Shown piece after piece: positions 50,600-61,966 of a stretch of DNA of 64,000 nt. This DNA is from UBA5239 sp040391785 (GTDB lineage Bacteria > Verrucomicrobiota > Lentisphaeria > Victivallales > Victivallaceae), in assembly GCA_040391785.1 (NCBI GenBank), contig JBEBXH010000022.1, positions 1-64,000 on the forward strand. Reading direction: 5' to 3'. The stretch's first letter is position 1. Every line of letters begins with the position of its first letter. The notes under the pieces were generated by a model. It was not told where the DNA came from, made no database searches, and saw only the letters and a program-made list of their open reading frames with translations. The position numbers and the translations under genes are program-made.

Positions 50600-52555
50600 T
50601 TATTTTGAGAAGGACCAATCCTTTTCCAGAATCTTATCCATATCCGGATGTTCCCCCGGTTTGTAAGAGAAAATGATATTCTCCAGATATTTCGGATCTC
50701 TGGTTTTCACATAAACTTTGAAGTCATTGCTTTCCTGCAAGCGCTTTTCCTGCCATACCCTGTAGTGATTCGCCAGGTACATGCGCGGCGGCCAATAGGC
50801 AAGTTGAAGCAGGATAAACGCGGTACAAATCGGAATCCGCAGCCATTTCCAGCGGATATGCATCAGGATAACGGCGATTGCCGGAATGACAATCAGGATA
50901 ACTTCCATATGGCGGTAGCCGATTCCACCCCGTTTCATGAAAATCGCGGCAGCAGATAAAATGGATGCGGCCGCCAGCGCGCAAACCGCCTGAAAATGAC
51001 GTTCCTTCAAATTCCGGGGATCAAGAGCCGTCAATACGGTCAATCCGATAAATCCCAGAACAGCAAAGACAAACACCGGAACCAGGAACCGGGGAATACC
51101 GCGCCCGAGATGATCGAACATCACTTCCCAGAATTGCGCCTGCCACGGCATAGTTACTCCTTCCGTCACACTTGCATTATTGAACAGGGAAAACACCATT
51201 ACGCCGCCCACGGCCAACACCGGCACCAGATGCCGGAGCCACTGCCCTGGGTTATCGCGGTTGAAATAGAACTTCACCCAGGCATAAACGGCCAGGATAC
51301 CGGCCGCATAAGTGAAAGACATTGAGTAGATCCCCAGAATCAGACACACCGTGAACAACGCGATATCCAGCCAGCGGTCCCGCCGCAGAAAGCCGAAATA
51401 AACCGCCATGGCCGACCAGAACAGCATAAAAGTCATTTGATTCATAAACGGCCACAAGCGGTTATCCCGCAGCAACAACGAAAACATGGGGAGCAGCAAC
51501 AACGCAAGAAACGGATATTTCCGGAAAGACGGCCGGTACAGGCAATACATCCACGCCAGCATCCCGAGGTACAATACATAATTCAAATAGATGTTCAGCG
51601 GTATATACCAGTGATTGAGGTGATACTGCAGCTGCATGAAAAATTTGGTAAAAACGATCCGGTGCTCGTTATGCGCGGAAAAAATCCATGAGGAACTCCA
51701 ATCCGCAGGCATGTCGGCCATGACATACCATTCGTCCGAAAATGGAACATTGACGGCCGAACGGCAGATTTCCCAGCCATTGGCAATGGCAAATAAGATC
51801 AGCAGCGCCAAGGCGATTTTCAAGCCGTAACCGGCGGAAAATTTCTTCAACCGGTCGCTCAGGGCGATAAAATACCATTTCAGGTATTTGGGCAGCCATT
51901 TCATCAGCTTGAAATTGGACTGTCCCGCCACCCGGTCGGTCCAGGTCGTAGGTACTTCCGCTACTTTGAAGCTATTGATATGGGCTTTGACAACCAGCTC
52001 GATTCCGAGCTCGAACCCGCCGGTGCTTTCTATGGCCGTCCGGTCGATGAACGATTTCCGGTACAGCTTGAAGTTATTGGTTGAGTCACGACTGGGAATA
52101 CCGCCCAGATAATAGAGCGTGAGTCCGGCGCAGCGGGACATGAGCCCCTTCAGGAGCGGCCCGCCGATCTGTTTGCCGCCCTTCATATATCGCGAAGCGC
52201 AAACGACATCCGCCCGGTCCGCTTCCGCCTTGGCGATCAGGTCATTCATCACGGCCGGAGGATCGGATAAATCAGCCATGGTGATAATCGCGTAAGGTGT
52301 GGTCACCGATTCCAGCCCGCTTTTCATGGCATTGAGGACGCCCCGGCCGTACTTGTTTTTCAGCAAAGTCACCTGAATGCCGAGTTCTTCCTCAGCATGT
52401 TTCACCGCGGGCAGTGTATTATCTTCATCGAAATCGTAGATGATGACGATCTCATGCGGAAAGGTCAAAGCTTCTTTCAGCTGTCCGAGCAGCACTTCAA
52501 TATTGCTGCCTTCATTATAAACGGGCACCAGAACGGTGCAGACCGGCGACATCAT
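50600..52555 (-). CDS. GT2 glycosyltransferase with polytopic membrane half
   Basis: 651 residues. The N-terminal GT2 domain (1 to about 225) is dolichol-phosphate-mannose-synthase-like: VLVPVYNEGSN, then IIYDFDEDNT, then ITMADLSDPP and RYMKGGKQIGG. About ten membrane helices follow (about 240-600). Such fusions make a polyprenyl-linked sugar and pass it on. Last gene of the leftward operon; its ATG overlaps the stop of the epimerase gene. The sugar is probably a uronic acid or derivative made by the two preceding enzymes. Confidence 0.85.
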   Translation of the reverse strand: MMSPVCTVLVPVYNEGSNIEVLLGQLKEALTFPHEIVIIYDFDEDNTLPAVKHAEEELGIQVTLLKNKYGRGVLNAMKSGLESVTTPYAIITMADLSDPPAVMNDLIAKAEADRADVVCASRYMKGGKQIGGPLLKGLMSRCAGLTLYYLGGIPSRDSTNNFKLYRKSFIDRTAIESTGGFELGIELVVKAHINSFKVAEVPTTWTDRVAGQSNFKLMKWLPKYLKWYFIALSDRLKKFSAGYGLKIALALLILFAIANGWEICRSAVNVPFSDEWYVMADMPADWSSSWIFSAHNEHRIVFTKFFMQLQYHLNHWYIPLNIYLNYVLYLGMLAWMYCLYRPSFRKYPFLALLLLPMFSLLLRDNRLWPFMNQMTFMLFWSAMAVYFGFLRRDRWLDIALFTVCLILGIYSMSFTYAAGILAVYAWVKFYFNRDNPGQWLRHLVPVLAVGGVMVFSLFNNASVTEGVTMPWQAQFWEVMFDHLGRGIPRFLVPVFVFAVLGFIGLTVLTALDPRNLKERHFQAVCALAAASILSAAAIFMKRGGIGYRHMEVILIVIPAIAVILMHIRWKWLRIPICTAFILLQLAYWPPRMYLANHYRVWQEKRLQESNDFKVYVKTRDPKYLENIIFSYKPGEHPDMDKILEKDWSFSK

Positions 52556-53574
52556 ATGCCCCCGATTTCAACCTGTTCCACGATCCACGGGATGACTTCA
52601 TCCAGAATTTTCTCCAGCGAGGTATCGGCCGTGAAACCAAGAACATCCCGGGCTTTATCCACTGCCGGAACGCGCTTCTGGACATCATATTTGAACGGTT
52701 CATCTGAGGTATAACGAAATGGCTGTTCCGCCCCTTTTATTTTGCGCCAAATCATTTCCGCCAGCTCAATCACGGAGGTCGAGACCGGGGTGGAAAGATT
52801 GAAATCCTGATTCACCGCCTCCGGCTTCTCGATACAGAGCCGGATTCCGCGCGCCAGGTCGCCGCCATACGTATAATGCCGCACCTGTTCGCCGGAGCCA
52901 AGAATATGCAGCGGGTCCTGTCCCTTTACCACCTTCTGAACCAGATCGGGCACGACATGGCTCATGGCCAGCTTGACGTTGCCGGAGCGGATATCGGTAT
53001 GGCACAATGCCTTTTTCTCGCCGATGCCGACGCAGTTGAAAGGACGGATGATCGTATACGGCAGTTTATATTGTTCCCACGCCCCCTGGGCAAAGTATTC
53101 GCAGGCCAGCTTCTGGAAACCGTACGTGCTCAGCGGCGGCGGCGATTTGCGCTCATCCCCTTCCCTGCTGGGGAAATGCGTCGTCGACTCAAATACCATG
53201 CTGGAGCTCATAACGTTGATTTTCTGCAGCCTGCGAGTTTTGAAGGCCCAGATTGCGGCGTCGAATGTCGAAGCTACGATCCGCTCGTTTTCCGCCAGCA
53301 GTTCATAAGCCATCTCATGAAAATACGATATTCCGCCGATCATGGCCGCCGAGGCCACAGCCTGGTCGCACTCGGCAATCAATTCCTTGAGCAGCGCCGT
53401 ATCCTTGACATCTCCTTCGACGAAATGGTAGCGGGGATGATTGTCATAGCTTTTTTCGACCTTGCCGTATTTCGAATAGTTATCAATGCCGTAAACCTCA
53501 TGCCCGGCATTCAGCAAGTCTTCCACCAGATAGCCGCAAATAAACCCCGCGGAACCACTTACCAATATTTTCAT
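52552..53574 (-). CDS. NAD-dependent sugar epimerase/dehydratase
   Basis: 340 residues, extended SDR. The nucleotide motif GSAGFICG (7-14) has Cys where the third glycine of GxxGxxG is usual. The catalytic YxxxK is STYGFQK, and the substrate region shows RPFNCVGIGE. It would alter a nucleotide sugar at C4 or C6. It is 24 bases after the UDP-sugar dehydrogenase gene in the same operon. Confidence 0.85.
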   Translation of the reverse strand: MKILVSGSAGFICGYLVEDLLNAGHEVYGIDNYSKYGKVEKSYDNHPRYHFVEGDVKDTALLKELIAECDQAVASAAMIGGISYFHEMAYELLAENERIVASTFDAAIWAFKTRRLQKINVMSSSMVFESTTHFPSREGDERKSPPPLSTYGFQKLACEYFAQGAWEQYKLPYTIIRPFNCVGIGEKKALCHTDIRSGNVKLAMSHVVPDLVQKVVKGQDPLHILGSGEQVRHYTYGGDLARGIRLCIEKPEAVNQDFNLSTPVSTSVIELAEMIWRKIKGAEQPFRYTSDEPFKYDVQKRVPAVDKARDVLGFTADTSLEKILDEVIPWIVEQVEIGGI

Positions 53575-53598
53575 AATACACCTTTCCTTTTCATTTTC

Positions 53599-54768
53599 TC
53601 AATGCCAAATACCCCAGCAGTCGACATACGGACAAGCTGGCTTCAATGCCAGGTATTCACGGTGCGGAGTGCCGAGGATAATCCCGTCCGCAGTTCGTAA
53701 AGCCTCCTCGAGTGGAACAGAATCCGGCAGATACGGATCTGAAACAATCACGTTCGCGTCCTGAAATTCCAGTTGTTTTTTTATTTTGAAAGAGAGACTT
53801 TCGCGCGTATCATCATTATTCGCCTTGAACGTCATGCCGAGGATCGCCACCGACTTGCCGGACAAATTGCCGCCGAGCTTACGCTTCATATCCATCACCA
53901 GATAATTCGGCAATCCTTCGTTCACCAGCATCGCGGCCTGCCCGAGGAAAAAATTATTGTTGCTGAAAGCCGCCAGCTGCATGGTGTCCTTAAAGAGACA
54001 AGGCCCCGCCGCCAACCCTGCTTTGGCAAAACTTTTCGCGCGCGGATAGTCCCCTGTAATAGCGCCGAATATACGATAGAAATCGAGCCCGTTTTCCTCC
54101 GCCAGCAAGTAGAACTGATTGGCAATGGCAAACTCCAGGTAACGCCATGAATTGGTAAACAGTTTGCCGATTTCCGCCTCTTTCAGGGGCAGTTCAATCG
54201 TGCCCCGGGAGATGTCGCCGAATAAATTCCTGGCCTCCGCTACCGCATCTTCGTTATTGCCTGAAATAATCTGCGGCAGTTCGTGTATTTCCGCAATACC
54301 CTTGCCCTGAACAATCCGCTCCGGGCAAAACGCCAGCTTCACCCGGCCGAAGCGCTTGACGAATTTATTGACAAGCAACTCCGAAGTTCCAGGAAACAAG
54401 GTGCTTCTCAGAACAATCAATTTCTCCGCATCCAGATAATCGATGTAATTCCAGATGCCGTTTACCAGGTCGGCAATTCTCGGATTATGATGTTCATCGA
54501 CCGGGGTGCCCAGTGAAAAAATCACAATCGAGCTATCCCGCAGCACTTCCGGATCCGCACTCGCCACCAGCAGGTTGCCGCCGTACTTTGCCAGCAGCGC
54601 CTCGGCGCCTTCTTCCTGAAATGGAATGATTTTCCGGTTAATATTGTCGACACTTTTCTGATTGACATCGAGCAGGGTAACTTGATAATTGCTGTCAGCC
54701 AACACCAAACCCAGCGGAAGCCCCACATGGCCGCAGCCGCCGACAATGGTAATTTTTGCTTTATACAT
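53599..54768 (-). CDS. UDP-sugar 6-dehydrogenase (WecC/Ugd-like)
   Basis: 389 residues. NAD motif GGCGHVGLPLG (9-19); a central helical region; the catalytic cysteine in AGPCLFKD; and the C-terminal nucleotide-binding GMTFKANNDDTRES. It oxidises a UDP-hexose or UDP-N-acetylhexosamine to the uronate with two NAD+. It heads the operon with the epimerase and the GT2 enzyme, pointing to an acidic surface glycan or lipid modification. Confidence 0.88.
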   Translation of the reverse strand: MYKAKITIVGGCGHVGLPLGLVLADSNYQVTLLDVNQKSVDNINRKIIPFQEEGAEALLAKYGGNLLVASADPEVLRDSSIVIFSLGTPVDEHHNPRIADLVNGIWNYIDYLDAEKLIVLRSTLFPGTSELLVNKFVKRFGRVKLAFCPERIVQGKGIAEIHELPQIISGNNEDAVAEARNLFGDISRGTIELPLKEAEIGKLFTNSWRYLEFAIANQFYLLAEENGLDFYRIFGAITGDYPRAKSFAKAGLAAGPCLFKDTMQLAAFSNNNFFLGQAAMLVNEGLPNYLVMDMKRKLGGNLSGKSVAILGMTFKANNDDTRESLSFKIKKQLEFQDANVIVSDPYLPDSVPLEEALRTADGIILGTPHREYLALKPACPYVDCWGIWH

Positions 54769-54841
54769 AAATGAAATCCGTCAGGTTTTGTTATAGGGTA
54801 ATTTAAGCTTCGAAAAAGATAAATTCAAGCAGAAAACCCGG

Positions 54842-56245
<1,404 letters not shown>

Positions 56246-56345
56246 TTAAACCTCAAATATTTCTGTGTTATATTCCGTTTAATATATCATCTTTTCGGGA
56301 AATCTCCATTCCATTTTTCAGAAGTTGTGATATATTACCACCACT

Positions 56346-57131
56346 ATGGAATTATTTGACACACATTTTCACTATGACGGGGAGCTCTCGCCGGCGGACT
56401 ACTTGAAACTGGTCGAATCGGCAGACCTGCGTTATTTACTGGCGGTCGGCGGCGGCTGCGAGGAGTCGTTGCAGGCCGAACGCTTTGCCAATGAGGTGCC
56501 GGACTGCTGGTTCGCGGTGGGGGTACACCCGCACGGAGCCGAAGAGTTCGACGACGCCATGGACCGCTTTGCACAGTTCCGCGCGAATCCGCGACTGGCG
56601 GCCATCGGCGAGCTCGGCTTGGACTTTTACTACGATCACTCCGAGCACAAAATCCAATTCAAAGTACTGGAACGGTTCCTTGAGCTGGCGCTCGACTGGA
56701 ACCTCCCGGCGGTAATCCACCTGCGCGACAAGGACGATAAGTTCGACGCTTACGCCGAGGGGCACCGGATGCTCCGCGATTTCGCCTCGGGTGGAGGTCG
56801 CGGCGAAGTGCACTGCTTCAGCGGCACGCCGCATTGGGCGGAGAAATTTCTGGAGCTCGGCTTCTACCTCGGAATCACCGGCATGGTCACTTTCCCCAAG
56901 GCCCATAATATCCGCGAAACGCTGCGGGTGATCCCGCTCGACCGCCTGTTATTGGAAACCGACGCCCCGTACCTCGCTCCGGTGCCGTTCCGGGGCAAAA
57001 CGAATCACCCCGGCTACCTCGTCCATGTCGCGGAAAAGGTCGCCGACGAAAAGTGTCTGCACACGGAGGAACTGGCCCAAATCACCACGGCCAATGCCTT
57101 CCGCTTTTTGAATCTGGAGAAACCGGAATGA
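56346..57131 (+). CDS. TatD-family metal-dependent hydrolase
   Basis: 261 residues. DTHFHYD (5-11), GVHPH, AIGELGLDFYYD, HLRDKD, HCFSGTP and LLLETDAPYL give a full set of TatD metal ligands. The family are metal-dependent DNases; a DNA-repair role is known for some. TATATT (56331-56336) ends 9 bases before the ATG and there is no ribosome-binding site, so the message may be nearly leaderless. First gene of the four-gene rightward operon. Confidence 0.88.
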   Translation: MELFDTHFHYDGELSPADYLKLVESADLRYLLAVGGGCEESLQAERFANEVPDCWFAVGVHPHGAEEFDDAMDRFAQFRANPRLAAIGELGLDFYYDHSEHKIQFKVLERFLELALDWNLPAVIHLRDKDDKFDAYAEGHRMLRDFASGGGRGEVHCFSGTPHWAEKFLELGFYLGITGMVTFPKAHNIRETLRVIPLDRLLLETDAPYLAPVPFRGKTNHPGYLVHVAEKVADEKCLHTEELAQITTANAFRFLNLEKPE

Positions 57132-57940
57132 ACTTCAATCCCGCCAAAGCCCAAATTTTCCCGTTCGACACCGCCGACGGTTACTGGATCGCCGGGCTCC
57201 GGCGCCACCTCGCCATCCGCAAGGCTGACCATCAGCTGCCGACCCGCGAGGATTTCCGCTGGTTGCCCGGGGCCGAGCCGCTGCTCGCCGGACACAGTTC
57301 GGGCAAGAATTTTTATGCGATCACCCTGCCCTCGGATGAACTGCCCGATCACCTCGAATGGAGCGACATGCGCGAGTTCATCCACCGTCTGCCGAAGGGG
57401 GCCAGCACCGCTGTAACCCGCGCCGTGGAGCTGAATTACTGGAACCGCGAGCACCGTTTCTGCGGCGCCTGCGGCCACCCCACCGAAATCAGCCCGAAAA
57501 CCGGCGCCCGGGCGTGTTCCGCCTGCGGCATGGAGTTCTATCCGCGGCTCTCGCCGGCGATCATCGTCCGGATCACCCGCGGGGGCGAAATCCTGCTGGC
57601 GCACAACCGCAGCTTCACGGTGAACCGCTACAGCTGTATCGCCGGGTTCGTCGAGGCGGGGGAGACGCTCGAGGACTGCGTTCACCGCGAAATCTTCGAG
57701 GAGGTCGGAATCCTGGTTAAGGACATCCGCTATTTCGGCAGCCAGAGCTGGCCCTTTCCCTACTCGCTGATTGCCGGGTTCACCGCCGAGTATTCCGCTG
57801 GCGAAATCCGCCCCGACGGCGAGGAAATCGATGACGCCAAATGGTTCACCCCGGATCACCTGCCGGATATCCCGCAGCAGGGCAGCATTTCCCGGGAGTT
57901 GATCGATGATTTTTTGAACAGGAGCTGCGATGGCAATTGA
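57128..57940 (+). CDS. nudC: NADH pyrophosphatase, NudC type
   Basis: 270 residues from the ATG at 57128, overlapping the tatD stop (ATGA). The zinc ribbon has CGACG (118-122) and CSACG (about 137). The Nudix box reads GFVEAGETLEDCVHREIFEEVGI in outline (about 182-204), and SQSWPFP, the NudC mark, follows. NudC splits NADH and can remove NAD caps from RNA. N-terminal domain of about 110 residues is normal for the family. It overlaps the next gene by 11 bases. Confidence 0.92.
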   Translation: MNFNPAKAQIFPFDTADGYWIAGLRRHLAIRKADHQLPTREDFRWLPGAEPLLAGHSSGKNFYAITLPSDELPDHLEWSDMREFIHRLPKGASTAVTRAVELNYWNREHRFCGACGHPTEISPKTGARACSACGMEFYPRLSPAIIVRITRGGEILLAHNRSFTVNRYSCIAGFVEAGETLEDCVHREIFEEVGILVKDIRYFGSQSWPFPYSLIAGFTAEYSAGEIRPDGEEIDDAKWFTPDHLPDIPQQGSISRELIDDFLNRSCDGN

Positions 57941-60452
57941 GCGCAAATACCTCGAACTGAAAGACGAATCCAACGCCACCGTATTCGTGTCCTGCTACGA
58001 AACCGGCGGCAACGGTCAGACTATTTTCCTGAGCGGAGGTTTTGCGGCATTTCCGGGGTCCTGGGAGGCCATGATGTCCTTCATGCCGCAGAACTACCAC
58101 TACATCGCGGTCGACCTGCGGGGCTTCGGCAGTTCATCCAAGGACAACTTCGAGCGGTTGTCGCCGAAAAATCAGGCGTTCCTGCTCGAACAGATTATCC
58201 TCAAGCTCGATTTGAACAATTTCATCATGATCGGCTATTCCCTCGGCGGCACCGCCAGTCTGCTGGCGCAGGAAAACCCGGAGATCAAATCCCGTATCAA
58301 ACGCCTGATCCTGATCAGCAGCATCGGGTTCCACGACGAAGAACCGCTTTTCACCGCCCGGGTCACCTCGCTCTCCGAGGAAAATCCGCTGCTCAAATTT
58401 GACAGCCACGAGGTTACGGCTTATCTCTTTCTGCACTACATGTACGCGAGCGGACAGAAGATCAACCGCCAGAATCTGGCCGTTTACAGCGAGTACTTCC
58501 GGGCTCCCGGCAGCCGCGAGAGCATTATCGCCGCCATGCAGCAGAAGTTGATTCCCGATATGGAGAAACTCAAGCGTTTGCTGTGGTCCATCGAGGTCCC
58601 TACCCTGATTATTCATGGCGACAAGGACCGGCTGACCCAGCTCGCCGATGCCGAATTTTACCAGCAGGCCATCCCGGACTCCAAGTTGACCGTCATGCCG
58701 GATTGCGGACACATCCCGCAGGAAGAATTTCCGGAAACCACGGCCCGGCTGGTCACGGCCTTCATCCAGGAAGACGAAATCCTGAACAATACCGCCACCA
58801 GGATGAAGCAGCGCCGCCCCGCCAGTTCCAACCTCGAAATGCGCAAGCTGATCGACCGCTGGCGCCTCGATACCACGCTGATCTTTTTCTTCGTCAAAAT
58901 CCTCCAGCTCCTGAAAAAGATGGGGATGCGCGCCGAGGAAAACGGCTGGCGCAAGGCCACCGGGATTTTCCTCCGCAACGAATACTCGAAATTCGTGCTG
59001 GGCTCCTTCCGGCTCCGGTATTACAAAAATGCCCAGCCCCCCAATTACAACGCCGCCCGGCATCAGTTGATTACCCGGCTGGCCGATTTCCTGCGGCAGA
59101 ACAGCGACGTGCACTGGTCGGTGGAACCCGGCTTTTTCCAGCTCGGCCGCCGTAAGCTCGTTTTCACCGATATCGTCGAAGCCTTCTGGGACAGCAAGGG
59201 CAAACTCGTCAAGCTGGAGGCCCACCTCGACCAGACACGTGACTATTTCTCCGTCCTGACCGACGCCCATGTCCAGAAAGCCCTGAGCAAACTGGTGGAA
59301 GTTTACAACACCAACCTCAATACCAACGCGTTGAAGCGTCCGACCGTGATCTCGCGCAAAATGCGCCGCTGGGCGGTCCGCGGCGAAAAAGGCGTCGGCT
59401 TCACCGGGCGACTGGAACTGCGCGGCCTGGTCGACCGGCTGCTCACCGCCACCTTTATCCATTGCGAGGTACTGTCCGACAAAAGCGAACTGCCGCTACG
59501 CCGCCGCCTCGCCACGCCGGACATCAAAACCTACCGTCACCCCGGCTGGGGCCTGCTCAATGTGATCTGCCGCTTCACCCCGGATTATTCCGAGGTTGAT
59601 TTGTGGCTGCAATACCACCATGTGCCCGTGGACGGCGTGCCGATGCAGGAACTGCTGCGTCAACTGAAAACCGAGTGGGGCTCGCAGGGGCAGATCCAGT
59701 ACCCCGCGCTCGGCAGCCGCGAGGCCCGTCCGGAAATGTTCTACTACGGCAACCGGCTTTTCCGGGCCCGGGTTTACATCAGTTTTGAATCGATTCTGGC
59801 GATCCGCAAAATCATGAACGAGCGTTATTTCAACCAGATGGGCGGACAGGCCACCATCGCCGGCATGATCATCTGGGGGCTGGCCCAACACCCGGCTTTC
59901 GCCGACAGCAAGGTGGTGTTTCCGGTGGACCTGATCGAGGACTCCGGGCGGATCAACGAGCGGGAATTGAGCCTGGTTTTCATCCGTCCCGGACAATACC
60001 GCGACAGCAAGGACCCCATTGAGGGCTTCATCAGCTTCCAGAAGGAGTTCAACTGGCGCGTCTGGCGCACCCGGGCCGGGCGCAGCGAGAGCTACGAGCT
60101 GCTGGAACTCTATTCCATGATCCATCCCTTATTCTATTACATCGCCCGCTACCTCTTTCCGAAGGCCACCGGGGATATCCTCGGCACGGTGGGCCTGACC
60201 GTGATCCGCGATGCCGAAATGTTCATCAGCCCCCTCAGCGACCTGCAGGAAAACGGCTTCATGTCGATCGGCAACCTGGCCATGCCCACGGTTGACGGCG
60301 GCACCGCCGGGGTGGTCAGCATCTGCGGCGACCGCCAGCAGCTCAAACGCTACATCGAAGCCATTACCATGATGGCGCAGGATTACCATAAATTCCTGAA
60401 TCTGCCGGAACCGGCGGTTCGCAAACAGTCTCAATCAGAGGAGCAGGCATGA
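57930..60452 (+). CDS. alpha/beta-hydrolase fused to an HHxxxDG acyltransferase-like domain
   Basis: 840 residues. Residues 1-280 form an alpha/beta-hydrolase: nucleophile S104 in GYSLGG, acid D233 in HGDKDR, histidine H261 in CGHIPQ. A basic, helical link (about 300-370) leads to a C-terminal domain (about 370-825) with H563-H564-x3-D568-G569 (YHHVPVDGVP), the catalytic motif of the CoA-dependent acyltransferase superfamily (CAT, dihydrolipoyl acyltransferase, condensation domains). Inference: one part frees or loads an acyl group and the other transfers it. AGGAG precedes the ATG. The LCAT-like gene follows with ATGA overlap. Confidence 0.78.
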   Translation: MAIERKYLELKDESNATVFVSCYETGGNGQTIFLSGGFAAFPGSWEAMMSFMPQNYHYIAVDLRGFGSSSKDNFERLSPKNQAFLLEQIILKLDLNNFIMIGYSLGGTASLLAQENPEIKSRIKRLILISSIGFHDEEPLFTARVTSLSEENPLLKFDSHEVTAYLFLHYMYASGQKINRQNLAVYSEYFRAPGSRESIIAAMQQKLIPDMEKLKRLLWSIEVPTLIIHGDKDRLTQLADAEFYQQAIPDSKLTVMPDCGHIPQEEFPETTARLVTAFIQEDEILNNTATRMKQRRPASSNLEMRKLIDRWRLDTTLIFFFVKILQLLKKMGMRAEENGWRKATGIFLRNEYSKFVLGSFRLRYYKNAQPPNYNAARHQLITRLADFLRQNSDVHWSVEPGFFQLGRRKLVFTDIVEAFWDSKGKLVKLEAHLDQTRDYFSVLTDAHVQKALSKLVEVYNTNLNTNALKRPTVISRKMRRWAVRGEKGVGFTGRLELRGLVDRLLTATFIHCEVLSDKSELPLRRRLATPDIKTYRHPGWGLLNVICRFTPDYSEVDLWLQYHHVPVDGVPMQELLRQLKTEWGSQGQIQYPALGSREARPEMFYYGNRLFRARVYISFESILAIRKIMNERYFNQMGGQATIAGMIIWGLAQHPAFADSKVVFPVDLIEDSGRINERELSLVFIRPGQYRDSKDPIEGFISFQKEFNWRVWRTRAGRSESYELLELYSMIHPLFYYIARYLFPKATGDILGTVGLTVIRDAEMFISPLSDLQENGFMSIGNLAMPTVDGGTAGVVSICGDRQQLKRYIEAITMMAQDYHKFLNLPEPAVRKQSQSEEQA

Positions 60453-61960
60453 TTCTCAGATATACGGTCATTCTGGTGGCGGCACTGCTGTTTACCGGCT
60501 GCGAAAGCGACCCGGTCGGCTCGTACCAGTCCAAACAATCGTTTGCCAAGCCCCTGTTCAGCGAACTGGCCGAGCGCTCCTTCGGCTACGAGGGGCCGCT
60601 GCGCAATCCGGTGATCGTGATCCACGGCTTCCTGGGAGCGCGGCTGCGCGACAACGCCACCGGACAGGAGTTCTGGGGCACCTTCAGCACGGCCAGCCAG
60701 ACCCCGGCAGAAATGCACATGTTCGCTCACCCGATGGCCATCGGCAAGCCCCTGTCCGAGCTGAAAAACGGCACTTCGGCCTTTACCATGCTCGACCATG
60801 TGAATATCCAGCTGATGGGTTTCTCGTTTTCGGTGTCCGGCTACAGCGACATCATCGATCTGCTGCAATCCAGCGGCTACTACAGCGATACCAAGCCCCT
60901 GCCCGCGGATAAGGATTATTATACTCAGTTTTTCTTTTATTATGACTGGCGGCGCGACCTGCCGGAAAATGCCGCCGCGCTGCACCGCTTCATCCAGGAC
61001 CGCAAAACCTATATCCAGCGCATGTATCGAAAATACCACGGCATCCAGAAATACGACGTCAAATTCGATATCGTGGCGCACTCGATGGGCGGACTGCTGG
61101 CGCGTTACTACCTGCAGTACGGCGATCAGGATTTGCCTTCGGATGGCACTTCCCTGCCCAAATTGAACTGGTCGGGCGCCAAAAACGTCGAAAAATTGAT
61201 GGTGGTCGGCACCCCGAACGCCGGTTACCTCGACACCTTGCTGGAAATGACCGGCGGCTTGAGGCTGGCGTCCGGCGCTCCGGTTTACGCCCCGGCCCTG
61301 GTCGGTACCTTCCCAAGCTATTACCAGATGCTGCCGCTGCCGGAATATCGCCCGGTGGTCTGGGAAGACGACCCCGGCGGCCCCGCGCCTGATATTTTCG
61401 ATCCTGAGTTATGGACGGAAATGCAGTGGAGCCTGGCCAATCCTGCTCAGGACTGGGTGCTGCAGATTCTGCTGCCGAATGTCCGTACCCGCGAGGAACG
61501 CCTCCAGATCGCCCTCGATCATCAGCGAAAATGCCTGACCCGCGCCTCGCAATTCGTCCGCGCCATGCAGGTGCCGGGCACTCCGCCGGAACATGTGCGT
61601 CTGACGTTGTATGCAGGCGATGCGGTCAATACCGTGCGTGAAGTCCGGGCAAATCGCGATACCGGCCGGTTGAAGATTTCGCGTTATGATGCCGGTGACG
61701 GCAAGATTCTGACCTCAAGCGCCCGCTTCGACCGTTCGCCCTCGGACGTGTGGCAGCCCTTCATCGACTCGCCGATCGGATGGCACAGTATTTACCATGT
61801 CCGCGCCGCTCACATGGGGCTGATGAACTCGGAGGAATTCGCTCACAACCTGCGCTTCAATCTGCTGATGATGCCGACTCCGGTACAGAAAGAACGCATG
61901 CTGGAATATATCCGCCACAGCCGCAAAACCCCGAAGAAGCTCCCACCCCTGCCCCGCTGA
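60449..61960 (+). CDS. LCAT-like acyltransferase/lipase lipoprotein
   Basis: 503 residues. The lipobox LFTGC places the lipid anchor on C18. The body follows the lecithin:cholesterol acyltransferase fold: VIVIHGFLGARLRD (about 54-67), YYDWRRDL, the nucleophile S212 in AHSMGG, an aspartate in YAGDAV and a late histidine in AAHMGLM. Such enzymes move or remove acyl chains of phospholipids; bacterial examples are few. Its coupling with the fused hydrolase-acyltransferase suggests a shared lipid substrate. Confidence 0.82.
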   Translation: MILRYTVILVAALLFTGCESDPVGSYQSKQSFAKPLFSELAERSFGYEGPLRNPVIVIHGFLGARLRDNATGQEFWGTFSTASQTPAEMHMFAHPMAIGKPLSELKNGTSAFTMLDHVNIQLMGFSFSVSGYSDIIDLLQSSGYYSDTKPLPADKDYYTQFFFYYDWRRDLPENAAALHRFIQDRKTYIQRMYRKYHGIQKYDVKFDIVAHSMGGLLARYYLQYGDQDLPSDGTSLPKLNWSGAKNVEKLMVVGTPNAGYLDTLLEMTGGLRLASGAPVYAPALVGTFPSYYQMLPLPEYRPVVWEDDPGGPAPDIFDPELWTEMQWSLANPAQDWVLQILLPNVRTREERLQIALDHQRKCLTRASQFVRAMQVPGTPPEHVRLTLYAGDAVNTVREVRANRDTGRLKISRYDAGDGKILTSSARFDRSPSDVWQPFIDSPIGWHSIYHVRAAHMGLMNSEEFAHNLRFNLLMMPTPVQKERMLEYIRHSRKTPKKLPPLPR

Positions 61961-61966
61961 TTTTTC

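Noticed and set aside
58134..59462. A 442-codon open frame on the minus strand
   Set aside because: Antisense to the hydrolase-acyltransferase gene; no ribosome-binding site, no motif, composition of a shadow.
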